Source: Cephalotrichum gorgonifer | Taxonomy: Eukaryota; Ascomycota; Sordariomycetes; Microascales; Microascaceae | Direction: 5' to 3' | Assembly: GCA_900312665.1 (NCBI GenBank) | Contig: ONZQ02000006.1 | Location: forward strand, 1,947,433 to 2,011,432 | DNA: 64,000 bases | Shown: one piece after another, positions 30,474-41,942 of the stretch | Position numbering within the stretch: the stretch's first letter is position 1 | Layout of the letters: every line of letters starts with the position of its first letter | The notes under the pieces: model-generated | Told to the model about the DNA's origin: nothing | The model's database searches: none | The model's input: only the letters and a program-made list of their open reading frames with translations | Position numbers and translations under genes: made by a program

Positions 30474-31898
30474 ATGCCCAGCGCTAATTACCACATGATC
30501 CCGACCTCTGTGGAATTCGGACGTGGAATGATGTCAGACACTAGAACCGGGGGACGAAAAACTCCGAGGAAAAGTCACAAGAAATCACGAGCTGGCTGTC
30601 AATTTTGCAAGAGGAGGAAGGTCAAGGTGAGTCTCAGTCTCCCTCCCGCCCCTTTCCCCCCCGGACACCGTTAAGCGCTAGATGTCGTTACTATATGATG
30701 GACCTTGTTGACTGGTTTTAAATAGTGCGACGAAGCAAAGCCAGAATGCCAAAAATGCAAACAGTTTGGCGTCCCTTGTGACTTTCTGCCCAAGGAGGAA
30801 TGGGAGCTTCGAACCTCGACGGCCACCTCCTCATCCCAGCCCTCCGGCGAGCGGCGTCGACAGGGCCGTCCGCGTGGAGATTGGTCGCGTTGGGCGGCCG
30901 ACCTCCCTCGCCGATCACCGTCTCCTCGGCAGCCCGCAAGTACATCATCAGGATCATCCGGATCGTCGTTTCCCGAGCTAGATGTGGATGACCTATTGAT
31001 CTTTCATCACTATCTTACAGTAACGGCACCTACAGCAGGGCACCCACACATATGGCGTGATGGCGTCCCCCTGCTTGGGAAGGCTTATCCGGGAATTTTC
31101 AACGCGATTTTTTCGATCACGGCATATCACTTGGCAAGATGTGATGTTCTCCATGCTCCAAGATATCGGAGTATCGCCGATCAACACTTTGAGATCGCGG
31201 TCAAGAGGGCGGCCGCAATGCTGGTTGACGTGACGGTTGACAGCTGCCAAGCAGTGTATGCCATCATCACCATGATCTCCTTTTCGGCTTTTGCCAAAGG
31301 CCCCGAGCCGGGAGACCTTGTCCTCGTTGCTAATGAGGGCCGCGTCGCCTGGTTTTATCTCCTCCGTGGCGTTCGCATGGTTCTTGAGACATTCGGCACC
31401 CCGGTAGTCATGTCGGGTATCTTAGACCCAAGTCCGCGGACCAACTCGCCTCCGAGCGGATGCAAATATCCGCCGGTAGATTGTCGACAGAGGGAACAGA
31501 GATTTGAGCTTAGCCATCCGGGCTGGGATTGGCGTGGTTCTCTGGAAAGGCTTTCTAATTTAGTCTCAGCATCAGCCGGACCAGAATTGGTTGGGATCTT
31601 CCAACCCCCAATTGCATCCATCATCAAGTGCTTCCAGTCGCTCGTCCAGGAGAAGCCAGATTCTGGCGACAGCAATTCTCTGGACTTTATCAGCGTCATG
31701 GCTTGGGTTTACTCGATTGATGAACCTTTCATAAAGATTCTCGAGGGAAGGCACCGGATTGGGCTTATCATTCTTGGCTTCTTTGGCGTGTTACTGAATT
31801 CTTTAACGGGATTCTGGTGGCTGGACGGTTGGGGGGCTCATATTCTGCAAGAACTTCGGCACTGTCTGGGCTCTGAGTACGACGAGTGGCTGCCCTGA
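30474..31898 (+). CDS. Zn2Cys6 transcription factor, Upc2/sterol-uptake-like
   Basis: Exons 30474-30626 and 30726-31898 give 441 residues. The intron, just before the third cysteine, completes the cluster CQFCKRRKVKC then CQKCKQFGVPC (CX2CX6CX6CX2CX6C), preceded by the basic stretch KTPRKSHKKSRAG. A Ser/Arg/Pro-rich linker follows. Then DVDDLLIFHHYLTVTA, HIWRDGVPLL and FNAIFSITAYHLA resemble the regulatory region of Upc2-like sterol-uptake regulators. In that group the C-terminal domain senses a lipid ligand; whether that holds here is inference. It is the first gene of a same-strand run leading to two exporters, so control of efflux is a fair guess. Later in-frame ATGs within exon 1 are possible starts. 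Confidence 0.87.
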
Positions 31899-33663
31899 CT
31901 ATTGTCTTAGATCAGAAACTGACAGGCAAGACGTGGCCGTGGCAAGCATGTTACACTTAGACCGATGCGAGCGACACAGGAGAAAGCTCGATGCGGGGTG
32001 CTTCGTTAAATACAAGTGTCAGATTTGGCAATCGCCTCTACCGGCATGTAAAGTTCATGTCCCATATTAATCGCTAGATACGAGCTATGAGGAAAGAAAT
32101 AGCTTTCTTAATTGTGCTAGGTAAGTAATGTCGGACGATTTCTAGGCTCCCTAACTCGCTTAATCTAGGGTCCACCCGCATTCTCACCACATCCCAAGCC
32201 CGGGGAAACCCCGGTTTGCCTTCCCCATATAAATGCCTACAAAAATACGTAAACACGTCGGGTCCTTTATAAGCGTGCGTGGCCTCAATGGCAAAAATGG
32301 GTCTCATAGCGGCAGAGTTGGCCTCGTCATAATACCCGTGTCTTCGGAATCGCATTCAACTAAAACTACATCACCAGTCTATGGAGGTGTCCGGACATTT
32401 AGATGAAAAGTATGTGCCATCTTATCCTGCTTTGGAGTTGCCCCTCTGTCTCAAACCACATCACCTATTATAAGCTTGATCCCTGCCCTGTAGAAAGTCA
32501 TGCGGATCTTATCAACCATGGAAGGTTCTTTCCAATGGGAGGGCGCCAAGCCCTTCGATCTTAAAACAGGACTCGTCCAAGTATTACCCTCGCAGTGCGC
32601 ATATTGGCCGGCAGGTTAATATAGCCCTACGCAGAACATCTGGGACAGTTAAGATAACTCCGCACCCGCTTATTGGTTGTCGTGCTCTCCTGGAGTGACA
32701 AAGCCACCAATTGGCAGCCGCAGTTCTGTGGGGCGGCCGGAACTCCGCGGAACTCCGGTTGCTGGTCGGTAACCCGCGGCAAGCCGGGAGCGGCCACGGT
32801 CAGCCGGGGTCCCGCGGACACCCGACACGAACCCAGGTGTCGTGGTAACTCCTGCAGCGGTGAAACTGTAATAACCCACAAGAGGGCGCCGTATTATGAG
32901 ACCAAACAAGTCGGCGTTCTCGGTCAAAACGTTCCTTGTTCTGTGCATCAACGTTGGACAAAAAAAATCAAATCACTAGTACCTGCAGTTAACCGCAAGT
33001 CGTCGGTGTGGGCCGTGTTAACTGCCCCATGGCGCGAGTAACAGAAGTATACGGAGTACACTAGCCCGTATAACCTAGGTTAACCCGTCCGCCAATAGGG
33101 AGCTGTATAGTACATCCTGATAAGTGTCATGTTTGAAACGCGTCTCGGCGAGAATGCCCAAACGTTCCTTGTGGCTCTGATCTTCAGCCTCAGTATTCGT
33201 CGTTTTCGACTTTTCAGAACCGACGACTGCAACAGCCCGAATTTTAGTGTTTGATATTTAGAAGCGGAGATGACGATACTGATCCATATGCCATTGATTT
33301 ATACTATGGCATGAACAACCAGCTGAGAATTATAATTGATCTCCCCTAACTGCTCCTGTTGTGTTTTGTTTTGGTTCATCTTTCATCGTTCTCTTCTTTC
33401 ATCATTCTCTCCATTATCTTTTCTTTCGCTGCCAACTGGATTGGCTGTAGCTACTGGATAGCTTTTTTTTTGCCTTGCCGTTCTCATCTGTTTTTCTTAT
33501 TGTTTCTTCTCAGGCGATAGCCCCTCCCAGTCCCCCATAAACAAGATCGGATTGGCTTTCTTGCTTCACTTCGTATCGATTTTACATCTCACAGCCCCCT
33601 TGTCGGATTTCCTTGAACCCGGGTTGGCAACATCAAGGCGCGTCTTCTCAGCCATCGTTCATC
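31899..33663. other. long intergenic region, promoter of the MFS exporter
   Basis: About 1.8 kb. A GC-rich island at about 32690-32850 has three CCGCGG palindromes in 80 bp inside otherwise AT-rich DNA. The last 300 bp (33350-33610) are strongly pyrimidine-rich, typical of an active fungal promoter and leader. An open frame on the minus strand at 32074-32355 has no family features. Confidence 0.5.
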
Positions 33664-35659
33664 ATGGGATGGGGTGTTAGAGAGGATCCTAAGACCGAAT
33701 TTCCTGCCGGAACTGTGCTTCTGGGAAACAAGAAAGATGAAGGTACGTTGAGTCATGGAGATCCCTTAACGATACCTAGAGTTGATGCTAAGTCAGTTCG
33801 TCTAGAGGAAGATACCTTCGACCCAGAGACTGGCTTAAAGAAGAGAGGGAACATCATCCTCCAACCACAGCCTAGTGACGATCCCAATGATCCCCTGAAC
33901 TGGTGAGTAGATATCAGAGCCTGTAGTCTCACCGTGTCATGAATCAATGTACTTAGCCTTGGGTTTATTCGGATAGGTCAAAAGCATGGAAGCTTTCGCA
34001 TTTGTTTATCATTGCCTTCGGGACCAGCATCGCTAATGCGTAAGTCCCCCGCGACGCACTTCTATCCGCTCACCTTGGCCACGATGTCTCACGCCGCCAC
34101 TCTCAGTATGACCACAATGATCACCCCTGGCATTGAGCAGTTCATTGAGGAATTCAATACGGACGAAAGAGCTGTCTCATCGTGGGTCATCACCGCTCCG
34201 ACGTTCTGGACCAGCATTGCAGCTCTTCTCGTGGCTTCGGGAGCGGACATATGGGGAAGGAGACCATTTTATGTGATCAGCGTCGTCATCTTGACAATCT
34301 CCAACCTGTTAGGTTACTTGGCCTATGTAAGTGCAACAGACCATGACGCTGCTGAACTCAGGGTGGCCATAGTCTCGCGAAGAACTGAACCACGTACTAA
34401 TCAGAAATATTTCTGGCAGAACTTCCCGCTTTTGGTTGCCGCACGAACCATCGCCGGTGTCTTCTCTGCACCGCTATTCACGCTTGTTACGGCATCGATC
34501 GCAGACATCTTCTTCGTGCACCAGCGAGGCATGGCTATTTCTGTCTGGAATCTCTTGCTTAATGCAGGGGGGCAGCTTGGGTAAGCCCTCCTCCCCCCTT
34601 TTCTCTTCAACACGTACAGATTCAAGGGCTTTGTATGCTTGGCCAGGACATACCTGACACAAAGTCCCTTCGCATAGACAGATCATAGCCGGTTACATCA
34701 CCGACGCATATGGAGTTTCGGCGGTTTTTGCCTTTACCGCCATAGTATCCGCCGCTCTAATTCCTGTATCGTACTTTGCGGTCCTAGAATCAGCATATTT
34801 CAACAGAGCTCCACCCCGCGGTCCGGCGAACGTCGAAACGATGTCCATCACGTCGGAAGATTTTGAAAGTCTTAAAGCAGGAGCCAATCTCCCCGCCAAA
34901 CAAAGCTACAAGGAGCGGCTCGCCCTCTTCCGCGGGCGCATGACCGATAAAAACTTCTGGCTGGGAACTGTGAAACCTCTCGGTCTCATCTCATCTCCGA
35001 TCGTCGCCTACAGCGCCCTTCTTAACAGCCTGGTCCTAGTACTCGTGGCTGGCGGATCCACCATTGTCTCCATCATCCTCAGCGCGCCACCATACAATCT
35101 ATCAGCGTCACAAATCGGCCTGACAAACCTGCCTCTGTTCGGCGTCGCTATCATTGGTGGGCCTGTTGCGGGGTGGATGTCGGACGCCAGCGTACAGTTC
35201 ATGGCCCGAACGAACGGGACGCGCCGGGGAGTCGCCGAGCCCGAGTTCCGCCTGGTTCTGCTGATCCTCACCACCCCCATCTCGGTCGTCGGCCTCTTGG
35301 GCCTCGGCGCAAGCGTCGACCAGGGCCTTCCCCTCATGTGGGTAATCACCTGGTTCTCCCTGGTTAACCTAGGCAGCGTTGCTGGTATCCAGATCGCAAT
35401 CAGCTACGTCGTCGACTGCCTCCCCGACCACTCGGCCAAAGCTTTCTCGTCCGTCAATATGATCGCAGCCTTCGTTGTGTTCGCGGGTATTACACCCATA
35501 ATCGGCTGGCTCGATACTCTGGGGCCGCTCTTTGTGTTCGGTAGCCTGGCTGTCTCCAGTGTGGCGATATCGGTACTCGCAATTCCTCTCTATGTATATG
35601 GCAAGCAGCTCAGGGGTTGGTATATGAGAGCGGAGTGGGCACAGAAGCTACTTGCCTAG
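33664..35659 (+). CDS. MFS drug exporter-like transporter
   Basis: Exons 33664-33902, 33977-34039, 34107-34326, 34420-34580 and 34678-35659 keep phase and give 554 residues. The start MGWGV...PGTV is typical of this fungal DHA1-like group. The cytoplasmic N-terminus ends in the DPNDPLNW motif just before TM1, common in these exporters. The loop motif GADIWGRRP (motif A) and about 12 hydrophobic segments follow, with a long central loop (residues about 210-260). Such proteins sit in the plasma membrane or vacuole and exchange protons for drugs or metabolites. The gene lies between a Zn2Cys6 regulator and an ABC-B exporter. All splice joins are clean and no damage is seen. Confidence 0.9.
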
Positions 35660-36922
35660 CTTGATACCGGAGAGGGGCGACGACCACGCAACAATGCCTC
35701 CTTGGCTCGATGGTCCAGGCAGTAGGATATCGATCGCTGGGCGCCGCCTATATGGGTACGCTGATCTCAGGATAAGTTGAAGAACGGTTGGAGTTAGTTT
35801 GGCTCTGCGTGTTCCTCAAGCTTCCGCCAATACACCTCTGCATCAACCCCAATTCCACCGGCCGATCTATTGCCAGCAGTGGTCTTTCGAGGACACGATA
35901 GCCATCCATGACGAATGATAATGGGTATATACACCTTGGATTATACAGTCGTTACCTAAGTGTTAGACCTTAGACCTGAGCTGGAATCGGGGCCCGTCTG
36001 GGCGGTGAGCTCTTCTGTTACGATAGCTTGACAGAGTGGAGCTACGCTTGCCTTACTGGAAGTACAGGGGACTAGATTATAGGATCTTCTAGGCTACATT
36101 CTTTTCAATATAAACTCCCTTGTGCACACCTTTCTTTTCAACCATAGAAGCTTCCATGGGCTGTGAGCATATTTTTCTCTGCCCGAATGGGGGAGAAACC
36201 ATTGAACCCATGAATCCATAACGTGGGGCACTCAAATAGTGCCCCATGTGCTTGAACACAACGGAATTACGTGAGATGGGACCTTTGGGTATTCCGTAAG
36301 ATATCGCACAAAACGAAGACTTGTTTCATAACCTGAGAAAGAACCTTGGAAGATTTCTGGCACCAAGGAACTCCGCATCGTGCCGATAATCCGTCCGAAG
36401 TCGTCTCGGGCGCCCGCGGACCCGGTGATCTGAATAATGTATCACATTTGGACACCGCAGACCCACCCGATCGTTACAGAGGGATCCCAATCTGTGCTCT
36501 AAACCGCTTAGCCGCAGCAGCAGAGGTACTTGTAGGAACGCCCCACTTGAGAGGAACTCCTCTCAAATAGCTGGTTGTGACGCTGCACTAATACTACCGC
36601 ACTCTTCTTGGATTCGGGCACGTTTGGCTACAATTTCATGCGAATCCCGCGATCCAAAGCGGCAGCAATCGGAATCCACGGAAACCCGGGACGGCTCTTT
36701 TTCCCTGGTCGCCTCCGACGATCTTGTTTATATCGACACGTCAATAGTTGCAGTGGTAGCCGTCCTTCGTCCGAACTCCTTTTTGTACTCCCGATGACCT
36801 CGTTTCATGCTTCCAACCCCCTACCCAGCACCCGTCAATCTCTTGCAATTCCTTTCTCTGCACCCTGCCCGCCCTTTAGTTGAAGAAGGACTCTCGAGTT
36901 CCCCACTGCTGGATAATCAAAT
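35660..36922. other. intergenic, promoter of the ABC exporter
   Basis: About 1.26 kb between two plus-strand exporter genes. Short frames only, none with family features. A pyrimidine-rich patch lies at 36780-36880, just before the ABC start. Confidence 0.5.
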
Positions 36923-39900
36923 ATGGGCGCCGCTGTCGAGAAGGGTGGTGCTCTTGCCGGACAAGGCGCCGGACCATCCCAGCTACCAGATGCTCCGCAA
37001 CAAATCAGTGCTTGGAAGGCGTACTGGGTGAGCAATTATGGAGATCCAAGGGTTTGAGAAGGTACTTACTGGTCATCGCAGAGAGTCTTCACCTACGCCG
37101 GCCCCGTTGAATGTGTCCTGCTAGGTATTGCCAGTTTCGCCGCGACTGTTTCGGGGGTTGGTACCGCGTCCCAGAACATAATCTTTGGTCAATTCGTCAC
37201 GACATTTACGGACTTTGGCACTGGAGAGTCTGCTGCCGATGGCTTTCGCGACAGTGGCGCGGTTTTGGCGTGAGTCAAACATCTCTTCGTTTCTGACAAC
37301 ACCTGAACGAAGGCAGATCTAAGATAAGGGTACTAATATGGCAAAGCCTCTACTTTGTTTACCTCGGAATCGGTAGATTTGTTATGGCATACATCTATAA
37401 CATACTTTTGAGCTACAGCGCCTACCGGATTGTCCGCAACATCCGCCATGCCTACCTCGAAAGCGCCCTCCGGCAGGAAGTCGCCTATTTCGACTTTGGT
37501 ACCGGCGGCTCCATTGCTACCCAAGCTTACTCTGGTGGTCGCCTCATCCAAAATGGCATATCGGAGAAGCTGGGCCTTACCTTGCAGGGAGCTGCGGCTT
37601 TTATCAGCTCTTTCATTATTGCATTCGTCACTAACTGGAAGCTCACTCTTATCATCTGCTGCATTGCACCTTTGACCATTGTCGTAATGGCCGTTGTTTC
37701 GTTTATCGAAGCTGGCTACGAAACAAAGGTCCTCGAGCACCACGCTGGAGCGAACTCCTTTGCTGAAGGCGTCTTCGCCAGTATTCGTACCGTCCACGCT
37801 TTCGAGATGCGGGCTAGGCTCGTTAAGAAATTTGACGAGTTTCTCACGGACGCTCACCGCTGGGGGAATAAGATCTCGCTCATGTTCGGCATTTTGTTCT
37901 CGTTTGAATACACAATCATCTACCTGGGGAATGCACTTGCTTTCTGGCAGGGTATTCATATGCTAGCAAATGGTGAGATCGATGATACTGGGGATGTTTT
38001 CACGTTAGTTCCACCAGTTTTCACCTAGCTCTCACGATCGTTCTTTTGCTTACGGCCATTTTGCCTTCATCCAGGGTCCTTATGTCCGTCGTCATCGCCG
38101 CGATAAGCATAACTCAGTTAGCCCCATATTCTGTCGAATTTACTCGAGCGGCCGCCTCAGCCGCCCAGCTGTTTGTTCTCATCGATCGAGACAGTGCTAT
38201 CGACCCTCTTGATGAGTCTGGGGAAAAGCCCTCCCTGGAAAATGAAGTCATAGAGCTTGAAAAAATCAACTTTGCTTATCCAACACGACCCAATGTCACC
38301 GTTCTGGAAGATTTCTCGCTGAAGGTACCTTCTGGCAAGGTCACTGCTCTGGTGGTAAGTATTACCCTATTTACTTACATCATAGGTAGTCATGGGGCTG
38401 ATGTTGTCGGATTTCTCTCTAGGGCCAAAGTGGCTCCGGTAAGAGCACTATTGTTGGGCTCATCGAGCGGTGGTATAACCCTACTTCGGGGATCATTAGA
38501 CTTGACGGCCGGCCAATCGACAGCCTGAATGTCGGCTGGCTCAGGAGGAACGTTCGGCTTGTGCAACAGGTATGTCCTATCACCCGAGGATGGTCCCAGG
38601 TTTCGCCGCTCACCGTTTAACAAATAGGAGCCAGTCCTGTTTCGAGGATCGGTGTTTGATAATATTGCTAATGGGCTCATTGGTACCCCATGGGAACATT
38701 CTAGCAAGGAAGAACAGATGAGTCAGGTGGAGGAGGCTGCGAAGATCGCTTTCGCCCACAGCTTCATATCCAAGCTGCCCAGCGGCTATGACACAGAGAT
38801 CGGGCAGCGGGGAAGCCTTCTGTCTGGTGGGCAGAAGCAACGCATCGCCATTGCCCGGAGCATTGTCTCTCGTCCCAAAGTTCTCTTGTTGGATGAGGCT
38901 ACGAGTGCGCTTGACCCGCACGCTGAGGGTATTGTTCAAAAGGCACTGGACAGGGCATCCGAGGGCCGCACCACTATCGTTATAGCGCATAAGCTGGCTA
39001 CCATCCGGAAGGCAGACAATATTGTGGTCATGTCCAAGGGTCGCATTATTGAGCAGGGCACGCACGAGAGCCTCATTGCACGAGATGGTGCCTATGCCCG
39101 ACTTGTCAAGGTGCAACAGCTCACCATTCCAACCGGGTCTTCTCTCTCAGATAGTGAGGATGACACAACTACCCTGGAAAAACAGGAAGATGGCCTTTAT
39201 CATACGAAGTCCCTTACCCGATACCCCACTGCCGACCAAGACCGCATGGATGACCAAGTTGAGCACCTCGACTACGACAACCATCAGCAACGTGGACTTT
39301 TCTCTGTTATCTATCGACTCGTAGTCGAGGCACCGGGTCTGGCCTGGTCGTATGTCTTACTGATATTAGGCTGCGTGATATCCTGTGAGTAACCAGGTCT
39401 GCATAGGCCGAATCTCCTCTTGAGTCCCCAAAGGTTCTGGCCTTTTCTGACGGTGTGCGACAGCTGGATTATACCCTGGACAAGCCATTCTGATGGCGAA
39501 CATGGTGCAGGTCTTTACCTTACCAGATGATGAAATGGTAACCCGAGGCGACTTTTTTGCCGCCATGTTCGTTGTTATGGCTGGAGGCTGCCTTATTTCC
39601 TACTTCATCCTTGGTTACAGCTCGAACACAATCGCCCAGGTATGAACCGCCCTTTGTAACCCTACTGATGCGATGCGGCGATAGATAGCATAAGTACTGA
39701 CTACCCCTTGTCTAACAGACGCTGTCCCACAATTTGAGAAAGGAGATCTTCCAGGCCACGTTGCGCCAGGACCTGCAGTTCTTCGACCGGCCGGAGAACA
39801 ATATTGGGGCTCTCACTAGCCGCATTGATGCGCACCCACAGGCCATCTTTGAGCTGATGGGCTTCAACTTAAGCTTCATCTTGATCGCCATCCTTAACGT

Positions 39901-41451
39901 CGCAGCATGCTGTGTTCTCGGCATGGTATTTTCTTGGAAGCTAGGGTTGGTCATTGTGCTGGCCGGTCTGCCTGCCGTCGTAGGCTGCGGCTGGTTCAAG
40001 ATGCGATTTGACGGCAGACTTGACCGCGATATTGCAAAGCGCCTGGCAACCAGTGCTGCAATAGCATCGGAGTCGGTTACAGCCATACGCACTGTTTCCT
40101 CCCTAGCCATTGAACGGTCGGTCTTGGACAGGTATACGGCCGAGCTCGATCATGCCATCTCAGGATCGGTCAGACCTCTACTTACCATGATGATATGGTT
40201 TGCTCTGACGCAATCAGCTGAGTACTGGTTCTTAGCACTGGGCTTCTGGTAAAGTTCCCTCTAGACTAACCTGGCGCCGTGCCGAAGACTGACTATTGTC
40301 CAGGTACGGCACTCGTCTCGTCTCTCTCGGGGATATCACGATGTACGGCTTCTTCGTATCATTCATGTCCGTCTTTTTTTCGGCACAGGCGACAGCTCTG
40401 ATTTTCCAATTCTCAACTAGTCCGTAGTCACTCGCCCCTCCTTTATCGGCAGCCGGTGAGACAGGCTAACATCATTCCTATAGGCATAACAAAGGGGAAG
40501 AACGGCGCCAACTACATCTTTTGGATCAGCGGGATACAGCCGACCGTCCAAGAGACGCCCCAGAACCGAGACAAAGAGCCCAGGCCTGATGGGGGCATCG
40601 AGCTGCGGGAAGTTCGCTTTTCCTACCCTCTGCGGCCCGACGTCTCTGTCCTCAAAGGGATAGATCTTGAGGTATGTGGCAACAATTCACTTTTCTCCAA
40701 GCTTTCCCCCTCAGACAAACTCCAGCTAACATCCAATAAATAGGTGAAAAACGGTCAGTTCGTCGCGCTCGTTGGCGCTTCCGGATGCGGAAAGTCGACC
40801 ATAATATCCATGCTCGAGCGCTTCTATGACCCGTCAGCCGGCACCGTCAACATTTCCGGAGACCCTCTTACCGACCTCAACCCTCGGCTCTACAGGCGTA
40901 TTGTCGGCATCGTGCAACAGGAGCCGACCCTGTTCCAGGGGTCCATCCGCGACAACATTGCGCTAGGTGTAGACGACTCAGTGTCGACCGATGTCTGCAC
41001 GACCGAAGGTGTCGATTCAACTGCAAGACTCTCCGACTCCGAAATAGAAACTGCGCTCCGGGCCGCTAATGCATGGGACTTCGTCGTATCCCTCCCTGAC
41101 GGCCTTGGAACCGCGGTTGGTTCAAACGGCACGCAGCTCTCGGGGGGGCAGCGGCAGCGCATCGCGATTGCACGGGCGCTTATCCGTAATCCTAAAATCT
41201 TACTACTGGATGAGGCAACGAGCGCCTTAGATACAGACAGCGAGAAGATAGTTCAGAGTGCGCTATCTGAGGCGGCTAAAAAGGGCGACCGCATCACTAT
41301 CGCTGTTGCGCATCGGCTGTCGACGATAAAGGACGCAGATGTAATATGTGTCTTTTATGGAGGACGAATTGTTGAGCAGGGCACACATGCCGAGTTAATT
41401 GCCAGGAAAGGGATGTATCTGAAAATGTGTGAAGCGCAGAGTCTCGAGTAA
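36923..41451 (+). CDS. full-size ABC-B (MDR-type) exporter
   Basis: Eleven exons (36923-37027, 37082-37269, 37347-38003, 38075-38354, 38423-38569, 38628-39384, 39464-39639, 39719-40248, 40304-40419, 40484-40671, 40744-41451) give 1283 residues. Order is TMD1-NBD1-TMD2-NBD2. NBD1: Walker A GQSGSGKST, signature LLSGGQKQR, Walker B VLLLDEATSAL, H-loop IAHKLAT. NBD2: Walker A GASGCGKST, signature LSGGQRQR, ILLLDEATSAL, AHRLST. Both sites look fully active. Length and order match P-glycoprotein-type exporters, which use ATP to expel drugs or lipophilic metabolites at the plasma membrane. Intron 9 has a weak GTCCGT donor, but only this join gives the FSTSITKGKN block. Its neighbours are an MFS exporter and a Zn2Cys6 regulator. 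Confidence 0.95.
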
Positions 41452-41942
41452 AATAGGCGAGGTACTTGTAGGAAATCGAAATATTAATTCTAGTGAATGC
41501 AAGGAAGGGCCTTCCTTGTAAAATAATGTGCTTATCCGCGAAAGGGGAACATCCATGTAGCTAGACGTATCTCGCTTAGATTGAATGCAAGGGTCTAGCT
41601 CGGACAAGAAGGTATCATGCTAGCTCTAACACTAATGTAATAACAAGTCCCCAGCAGGTACATCCGCTAGTAGTAGCACGTTTTGACCCACCCTTCGGAA
41701 TATTGTTTGCTCGGTTGTATAATAGTGGGTCAGCTGACAAGCTGTCAGCCTGGCTTACCTGAAACACTTTCTCACTAATAGTTAGTCCTTCTCCTCATGC
41801 ACCTTCTCCTGTTCGTTCTGTGCACCTTCTCTCTTCTCTTCCATGCACCCAGCTGACTATTGCATTGTAACCACTACCCCGTATATTAGCGTATTTCTTC
41901 TTCCCATTTTCTATTCGATAGGAATTACCTAGCGCCGCAACA
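41452..41942. other. intergenic, promoter of second efflux-island regulator
   Basis: About 490 bp. A CAGCTGACAAGCTGTCAG near-palindrome lies at 41731-41748, about 200 bp upstream of the next start, and is a candidate regulator site. Nothing else seen. Confidence 0.45.

Noticed and set aside
33613..33663. Longer N-terminus of the MFS exporter from an upstream codon
   Set aside because: MGWG at 33664 is the usual start pattern in this exporter group and the extra residues look like leader sequence.
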